Origin: Kumtagia sp964244725
Lineage (GTDB): Bacteria; Pseudomonadota; Alphaproteobacteria; Rhizobiales; Rhizobiaceae
Assembly (NCBI GenBank): GCA_964244725.1
Contig: CAXTJQ010000015.1
Location: 36,682-100,681 of the forward strand
DNA length: 64,000 nt
Reading direction: 5' to 3'
In this document: positions 59,395 through 64,000 of the stretch, in pieces
How positions within the stretch are numbered: position 1 is the first letter of the stretch
How the letters are laid out: each line of letters starts with the position of its first letter
Program-made: the position numbers and the translations under genes
Notes under the pieces: model-generated
The model's database searches: none
What the model was told of the DNA's origin: nothing
What the model saw: the letters and a program-made list of their open reading frames with translations, nothing else

Positions 59395-60429
59395 ATGGGT
59401 TTCAAGATCGCAATCGTCGGCGCGACCGGCAATGTCGGGCGCGAAATACTCAACATCCTGGAGGAGCGGGGCTTTCCGGCCGACGAGGTCGTGGCGCTCG
59501 CCTCGCGGCGCAGCCAGGGCACGGAAGTGTCGTTCGGCGACCGCAACCTGAAGGTTCGCTCGCTCGACAATTATGATTTCTCCGACACGGATATCTGCCT
59601 GATGTCGGCTGGCGGCGAGGTATCGAAGGAATGGTCGCCGAAGATCGGCAGGCAGGGCTGCATCGTCATCGACAATTCGTCGGCCTGGCGCTACGATCAG
59701 GACGTGCCGCTGATCGTGCCGGAGGTCAATCCGGACGCGATTTCCCTCTACACGCGCAAGAACATCATCGCCAACCCGAACTGCTCGACGGCGCAGCTCG
59801 TCGTGGCGCTTAAGCCGCTGCACGATGTCGCCCGGATCAAGCGCGTGGTGGTCGCGACCTACCAGTCGGTGTCTGGCGCGGGCAAGGAAGGCATGGACGA
59901 GCTTTTCCAGCAGACGCGCGCGGTGTTCGTCGCCGATGGCGTCGAGGCCAAGAAGTTCACCAAGCGCATCGCCTTCAACGTCATCCCGCATATCGACGTC
60001 TTTCTCGACGACGGCTTCACCAAGGAAGAGTGGAAGATGGTGGCCGAGACCAAGAAGATCCTCGATCCCAAGATCAAGCTGACGGCCACCTGCGTGCGCG
60101 TTCCTGTCTTCATCGGCCATGCAGAAGCCGTCAACATCGAGTTCGAGAGCGAGATGACGGCCGACCAGGCGCGCGACATCCTGCGCGACGCTCCCGGGTG
60201 CCAGGTGCTCGACAAGCGCGAGAACGGCGGCTACATCACGCCGCTCGAATCGGCCGGCGAGGACTCCACCTTCATCTCGCGCATCCGCGAGGATTCGACG
60301 GTCGAGAACGGCCTGTCGATGTGGGTGGTCGCCGACAATCTGCGCAAGGGCGCGGCGCTGAACGCGATCCAGATCGCCGAACTGCTGCTGGAGCGCGGCT
60401 TGATCAAGCCCAAGCAGAAGGCGGCCTGA
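59395..60429 (+). CDS. asd: Aspartate-semialdehyde dehydrogenase
   Basis: This 344-residue enzyme reduces aspartyl phosphate with NADPH to aspartate semialdehyde, the branch to lysine, threonine and methionine. The active-site Cys is C130 in NPNCSTAQ. The N-terminal VGATGNVGREIL binds NADP. IEFESEMTADQARD and the late ENGGYITPLESAGEDSTFISR segment match the family. An AGGAGAAG site precedes ATG 59395. It is followed by an unrelated acyltransferase gene. Confidence 0.97.
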   Translation: MGFKIAIVGATGNVGREILNILEERGFPADEVVALASRRSQGTEVSFGDRNLKVRSLDNYDFSDTDICLMSAGGEVSKEWSPKIGRQGCIVIDNSSAWRYDQDVPLIVPEVNPDAISLYTRKNIIANPNCSTAQLVVALKPLHDVARIKRVVVATYQSVSGAGKEGMDELFQQTRAVFVADGVEAKKFTKRIAFNVIPHIDVFLDDGFTKEEWKMVAETKKILDPKIKLTATCVRVPVFIGHAEAVNIEFESEMTADQARDILRDAPGCQVLDKRENGGYITPLESAGEDSTFISRIREDSTVENGLSMWVVADNLRKGAALNAIQIAELLLERGLIKPKQKAA

Positions 60430-60456
60430 CATCGAGACACGACTGGGACCGGCCAA

Positions 60457-62445
60457 GTGAATGAAGCGGCCGCGAAGGCGCGAACTGTTAGCGCGTCAGT
60501 CCAGTCCGCCCCGGATGCCTCAAACTATCGTCCCGACATCGACGGCCTGAGGGCGATCGCCGTTCTCGGCGTGGTGCTCTACCATTTCGGCGCGCCGGGG
60601 CTTCCTGGCGGTTTCCTCGGCGTCGACGTGTTCTTCGTCATCAGCGGCTATTTGATCGTCGGGCTCATCCGCAGGGAAGTCGAGGAGACCGGCGCATTCC
60701 GTTTCCGGCACTTCTACCTGCGCCGGGTGCGCCGCCTGTTTCCGGCGCTGGCCGCGACGATGCTGCTCGCCGCCGCCGCCGCGGTCGTGATCCTGTCGCC
60801 GCCGCATCTCGAGCAATTCGGCCAGGAGCTGATCGCGGCCACGCTGTCGGTTTCGAATATCTACTTCAAGGCGCAGGTCGGCTATTTCGACATCGACTCG
60901 CAGTTCAAGGCGCTGCTGCATACCTGGTCCCTGAGCGTCGAGGAACAGTTTTATCTGTTCGCGCCGCTGCTCTGCGTGCGGGTCATGCGGTGGGGCAAGG
61001 ACAGGCTGCTCTTCCTGCTCGCCGGTCTCAGCGTCATCACGCTCATTCTGGCGGAACTGCAGCACGGCCGTATGTCGGCCTTTTACCTCGCGCCGTTCCG
61101 CATTTTCGAGTTTTCTTTCGGCGCACTGCTCCTGTGGTTGCCGGAGCGATGGCCGCGAAGCCGGCCCGCGCAGGAGGGCATATTCGTGCTGGGACTCGTC
61201 CTTGTCGCGTCGAGCTTCCACTTTCTTACGACCGAAAGCCGCCTGCCCGGCTTGGCGACGATGCTGCCCGTCGGCGGCGCGCTGCTCGCCATCCAGGCCG
61301 GCCGCGCGCCATCGAGCGGTTGGCTGGTCCGCAACCCGCTCAGCGTCGGGATCGGCCGCATCAGTTACTCCCTCTACCTCGTCCATTGGCCGATCCTGAT
61401 CCTCGCCGCCTATCTGACCTTCGACCCGTTGACCGCCGCCCAGCGGGCGCTGTTGTTCGGTCTCTCGATGGTTCTCGCAGTTCTGCTCCATCTACTCGTC
61501 GAGCGGCCCTTGCGTCGCCCGAGGACATCCGCCGAGGGCGGCAACCACTCGTTCCTCAGGGCAGCCGCAGCGGTCGCGCTTGGCTGCGTTCTTCTCGGTG
61601 GCGCGATGGCGCTCGGCGGTGGATGGACGTGGCGGTTAAGCCCCGAGGGCGCGAAGCTCGCGGCCAGTCCGGGACGGCCGATCGCGCTGCAGGACGAGTG
61701 CCAATATGTGCAGGAGCAGATCGACGACGCCCTGCAGACTAAGTTCGACGCATGCGCGAAAAAGCGCGGCCCATCGGTGATCGTGTTCGGCGACAGCCAC
61801 GCCGCCGACCTGTTCGACGCGATGAGCGTCAACGGCGCGCGCCTCCACGTCACGGGGATCAGCCAGCCAACATGCAGGCCGAACGCCATGCGGGCCAAAT
61901 GCTTCTATCCCAGGCTCGGCGCATTCATCGCGCGCAACCGGTCCCACGTCGCCGGGCTCGTCTTCACGGAGCGCGGCAGCAGCTTCCTCAGCGACGGCGA
62001 GGCGCTGCCGGTCAGGTCCGAAGATATCGAAACGGTCATCGCCTATCTCGAAAGCCTGCGCGCTTCCGGCATTCCGCTGCTATGGGCGGGGCCGCAGGCC
62101 GAACCGCTGTTTCCGGTCGAAAAGTTCCCGGCGATGCTAAAATCCTATGCGGCGCCGGATTTTCTCGCCTCGGAGATCACGCTCGTCGACCAGGTTGACA
62201 GGGCGTTGGCGGAAACGATTTCGGCCCGGAATGGGCCGCTGACTTATGTGTCCAAGCTCGACCTGATCGGGCCGATCGCCGCCGGCTCGTTTATCGTCGA
62301 CGGGGAATTCACCTACTCCGACGACGACCACTGGTCGGCGAAGGGCGAGGAAATATTCGGCGCCAAAATGTTGGCCGGCAGTCCGGCACTGCGCGCGCTT
62401 TTCGGCGACCGGCGGGCGGGGCTTTCGCCCGCGCGCGGCGGCTGA
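60457..62445 (+). CDS. Acyltransferase 3 / SGNH hydrolase fusion (OafA-type)
   Basis: This 662-residue protein has an N-terminal acyltransferase-3 membrane domain (about 25-355, about ten helices; YRPDIDGLRAIAVLGVVLYHF, GVDVFFVISGYLI) and a C-terminal SGNH-type hydrolase domain (about 400-645; FGDSHAADLFDA and DDDHWSAKG). Such proteins O-acetylate surface polysaccharide, LPS or peptidoglycan. The target here is unknown. GTG 60457 is the start. It follows asd by 27 bases, but no shared function is apparent. Confidence 0.92.
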   Translation: MNEAAAKARTVSASVQSAPDASNYRPDIDGLRAIAVLGVVLYHFGAPGLPGGFLGVDVFFVISGYLIVGLIRREVEETGAFRFRHFYLRRVRRLFPALAATMLLAAAAAVVILSPPHLEQFGQELIAATLSVSNIYFKAQVGYFDIDSQFKALLHTWSLSVEEQFYLFAPLLCVRVMRWGKDRLLFLLAGLSVITLILAELQHGRMSAFYLAPFRIFEFSFGALLLWLPERWPRSRPAQEGIFVLGLVLVASSFHFLTTESRLPGLATMLPVGGALLAIQAGRAPSSGWLVRNPLSVGIGRISYSLYLVHWPILILAAYLTFDPLTAAQRALLFGLSMVLAVLLHLLVERPLRRPRTSAEGGNHSFLRAAAAVALGCVLLGGAMALGGGWTWRLSPEGAKLAASPGRPIALQDECQYVQEQIDDALQTKFDACAKKRGPSVIVFGDSHAADLFDAMSVNGARLHVTGISQPTCRPNAMRAKCFYPRLGAFIARNRSHVAGLVFTERGSSFLSDGEALPVRSEDIETVIAYLESLRASGIPLLWAGPQAEPLFPVEKFPAMLKSYAAPDFLASEITLVDQVDRALAETISARNGPLTYVSKLDLIGPIAAGSFIVDGEFTYSDDDHWSAKGEEIFGAKMLAGSPALRALFGDRRAGLSPARGG

Positions 62446-62452
62446 CCCGCCG

Positions 62453-62725
62453 TCAGTGCAGCACGAACTCGCCGTCGACCTTGCGCCATTCGTTGGGCGC
62501 GATCAGCCTGCGATGGGTGTAGGCGACCGAATGCAGCGGGCCTTCGAGCTTGGCCTTCCAGAACGCGATGAACTTGAACAGCACCGGGAATTTCGGGGCG
62601 AGGTCGTAGTCCTGCCAGACATAGGTCTGCAGCAGGTGCGGATGGTCTGGATAGTGATACAGGATCTGTGCCGTGGTCAGGCCATAGCCCTTCAGCATCA
62701 TCTCCATCTCGGACTGGTCACGCAT
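62453..62725 (-). CDS. usg: Usg family protein
   Basis: This 90-residue protein matches the Usg-like family: LKGYGLTTAQILYHYPDHPHLLQTYVWQ, then LFKFIAFWKAKLEGPLHSVA. The family is found in alphaproteobacteria near tryptophan or other genes and has no known function. Length and the near-invariant aromatic pattern support a true gene. It is convergent with the acyltransferase gene. Confidence 0.9.
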   Translation of the reverse strand: MRDQSEMEMMLKGYGLTTAQILYHYPDHPHLLQTYVWQDYDLAPKFPVLFKFIAFWKAKLEGPLHSVAYTHRRLIAPNEWRKVDGEFVLH

Positions 62726-62964
62726 GGCAATCCTTTCGAGCGCCAGAGCAATCCTCCCGAGGTGAAGTGTGTTCCGAGATGGTTAACGATGCGCTAACAT
62801 ATTTTCGCCGGCTGTGCAGTTTTCATCAGCTCGAACAGACGCTTAGCGGCTGCGGCCTGAAACGTCCGCCAATGCCTCCGGCGCGCGCCAGGCGCTCGCC
62901 GCGCCCCGGACGACAGGCGTCCCTTGTCCGATCTTGTGCTTTTTGGGGAACTGGTAGTAATGAC

Positions 62965-62998
62965 GCCGCGTCCGCTCGCGGCGCGTACGTCGGCGCCG
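62965..62998 (+). promoter_or_regulatory. Hairpins in the acs leader
   Basis: GCCGCG (62965-62970) with CGCGGC (62977-62982) and GGCGC (62981-62985) with GCGCC (62994-62998) form two alternative overlapping stems just before acs at 63019. They may affect mRNA folding near the GGGAGG site. Regulation is not shown. Confidence 0.3.
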
Positions 62999-63018
62999 GG
63001 ACAGTTCTGGGAGGTGTT

Positions 63019-64000
63019 ATGTCGGACGCGAAAATCCACAAGGTGCAGCCGGCGTGGGAAAAGCACGCGCTGATCGACGACAAGACGTACCGCAAATGGT
63101 ACGAGAAAAGCGTCGACGATCCGGACAAATTCTGGGGCAAGCACGGCAAGCGCATCGACTGGTTCAAGTCTTACGCCAAGGTCAAGAACGCCAGCTTCAC
63201 CGGCAAGGTCTCGATCAAATGGTTCGAGGACGGGCAGACCAATGTCTCGATGAACTGCATCGACCGGCATCTCGAAAAGCGCGGCGACCAGACCGCGATC
63301 ATCTGGGAGGGCGACAACCCCTACGACGACCGCAAGATCACCTATCGCGAACTGCACGGCCACGTCTGCAGGCTGGCCAACGTGATGAAGAAGCACGGCG
63401 TCAAGAAGGGCGACCGCGTCACGATCTACATGCCGATGATTCCCGAAGCGGCCTACGCGATGCTCGCCTGCACGCGGATCGGGGCGATCCACTCGGTCGT
63501 CTTCGGCGGTTTCTCGCCGGATGCGCTGGCCGGCCGCATCGTCGATTGCAAGTCGACCTTCGTCATCACCGCCGACGAGGGTCTGCGCGGCGGCAAAGCC
63601 ATACCGCTGAAGGAAAACACCGACAGGGCGGTGGACATCGCGGCCAAGCAGCATGTGACGGTCGACAAGGTTCTCGTCGTGCGCCGCACCGGCGGCAAGA
63701 TCGGCTGGACGAACGGACGCGACTTTTGGCACCACGACGAAGTCGCGTCGGCGCCGGCCGACTGCAAGCCCGAAAAGATGAACGCCGAGGACCCGCTGTT
63801 CATCCTCTATACATCGGGTTCGACCGGCAAGCCGAAAGGCGTCCTGCACACCACGGGCGGCTATCTCGTCTATGCCTCGATGACGCACGAATACGTCTTC
63901 GACTATCACGACGGGGATATCTACTGGTGTACCGCCGATGTCGGATGGGTCACCGGCCACAGCTACATCGTCTACGGCCCGCTCGCCAACGGCGCGACGA
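63019..64000 (+). CDS. acs: Acetyl-CoA synthetase, N-terminal part (cut by window end)
   Basis: The first 327 residues of this AMP-forming ligase are visible. It activates acetate to acetyl-CoA through acetyl-AMP. The family start is seen (IHKVQPAWEKHALIDDKTY, a variant), with ITYRELHGHVCRLANV and the P-loop LYTSGSTGKPKGVLH near 268-282. The Acs-specific SVVFGGFSPDALAGRI is near 155-170. ATG 63019 has a GGGAGG-type site. The gene is truncated by the window edge, not by mutation. Confidence 0.96.
   Translation, partial: MSDAKIHKVQPAWEKHALIDDKTYRKWYEKSVDDPDKFWGKHGKRIDWFKSYAKVKNASFTGKVSIKWFEDGQTNVSMNCIDRHLEKRGDQTAIIWEGDNPYDDRKITYRELHGHVCRLANVMKKHGVKKGDRVTIYMPMIPEAAYAMLACTRIGAIHSVVFGGFSPDALAGRIVDCKSTFVITADEGLRGGKAIPLKENTDRAVDIAAKQHVTVDKVLVVRRTGGKIGWTNGRDFWHHDEVASAPADCKPEKMNAEDPLFILYTSGSTGKPKGVLHTTGGYLVYASMTHEYVFDYHDGDIYWCTADVGWVTGHSYIVYGPLANGAT

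Noticed and set aside
62794..63960. 388-codon minus-strand frame opposite acs
   Set aside because: It is antisense to the well-supported acs start region and shows no family features.
1..64000. CRISPR arrays, tRNA/rRNA genes, prophage or insertion sequences
   Set aside because: No regularly spaced repeats, cloverleaf sequences, integrases or transposases were seen; this is a visual reading and not a tool-based search.

Overview
The window is GC-rich, densely packed chromosomal DNA of a Hyphomicrobiales (Rhizobiales) alphaproteobacterium, most like the Mesorhizobium/Phyllobacteriaceae group. The reasons are the alphaproteobacterial marker families (DUF1036, DUF1192, DUF1244, DUF2312, Usg, mitofilin beside hemCD and HemY, long PstC and PstA forms, PE-ligase-polymerase LigD) and a RIME-like intergenic palindrome. 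This assignment is inferred from gene content, not from a database match. No rRNA, tRNA, CRISPR array, prophage or insertion sequence was recognised.

Layout. 1-8861: an ABC importer (end of the binding protein, two permeases, a small membrane protein, two ATPases) runs into an unfused PEP-dependent dihydroxyacetone kinase system (dhaL, dhaM, HPr, enzyme I, a protein of unknown function, dhaK). 8999-11617: a UDP-N-acetylhexosamine dehydrogenase and a sugar aminotransferase. 11672-12202: a decayed parDE toxin-antitoxin pair. 12229-15787: typA and a Tat-exported PhoD-type phosphatase. 15911-19340: the Ku/LigD end-joining operon. 19486-25053: an acetyltransferase, a small exported protein, an M3 peptidase, a MarR/Bcr-type efflux pair and a carbonic anhydrase. 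25120-30182: pdxY, a LemA/TPM/TPM cluster, an acetyltransferase, ppa and a YggT protein. 30393-37297: rpmJ, a TPR protein, an alpha/beta hydrolase, pyk with a DUF1036 protein, an N-formylglutamate amidohydrolase, small DUF proteins and a quinone oxidoreductase. 37380-41191: an MFS transporter, an ArsR regulator, two YdcH-type proteins and purEK.

41342-47767 is the phosphate regulon: a strong Pho box, then pstSCAB-phoU-phoB. A 13-bp hairpin lies after pstS and a 136-bp imperfect palindrome lies between pstB and phoU. No phoR is seen in the window. 47844-50674: a small protein, an MFS exporter, a glutamine amidotransferase and a TerB-like protein. 50679-55459: HemY, mitofilin, hemD and hemC, divergent from tsaD-gpsA (55554-57622). 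57692-60429: YciI, EVE-domain protein, a lysine methyltransferase-like protein and asd. 60457-64000: an acyltransferase with an SGNH domain, usg, and the 5' part of acs, which is cut by the window edge.

How the genes work together. The clearest functional units are the transporter/DHA-kinase cluster, where uptake feeds a kinase that draws phosphate from PEP through its own relay, and the Pst/PhoU/PhoB unit with a possibly co-regulated phoD. The rest is mainly housekeeping: haem, purine, aspartate-family amino acids, glycolysis and acetate activation, plus double-strand break repair and drug efflux. No clear phage or plasmid island was seen. The most unusual signals are the self-contained enzyme I/HPr relay, the conserved-looking unknown protein inside it, the palindrome in the pst operon, hairpins after the binding-protein genes of both transport operons, and the broken toxin-antitoxin locus.
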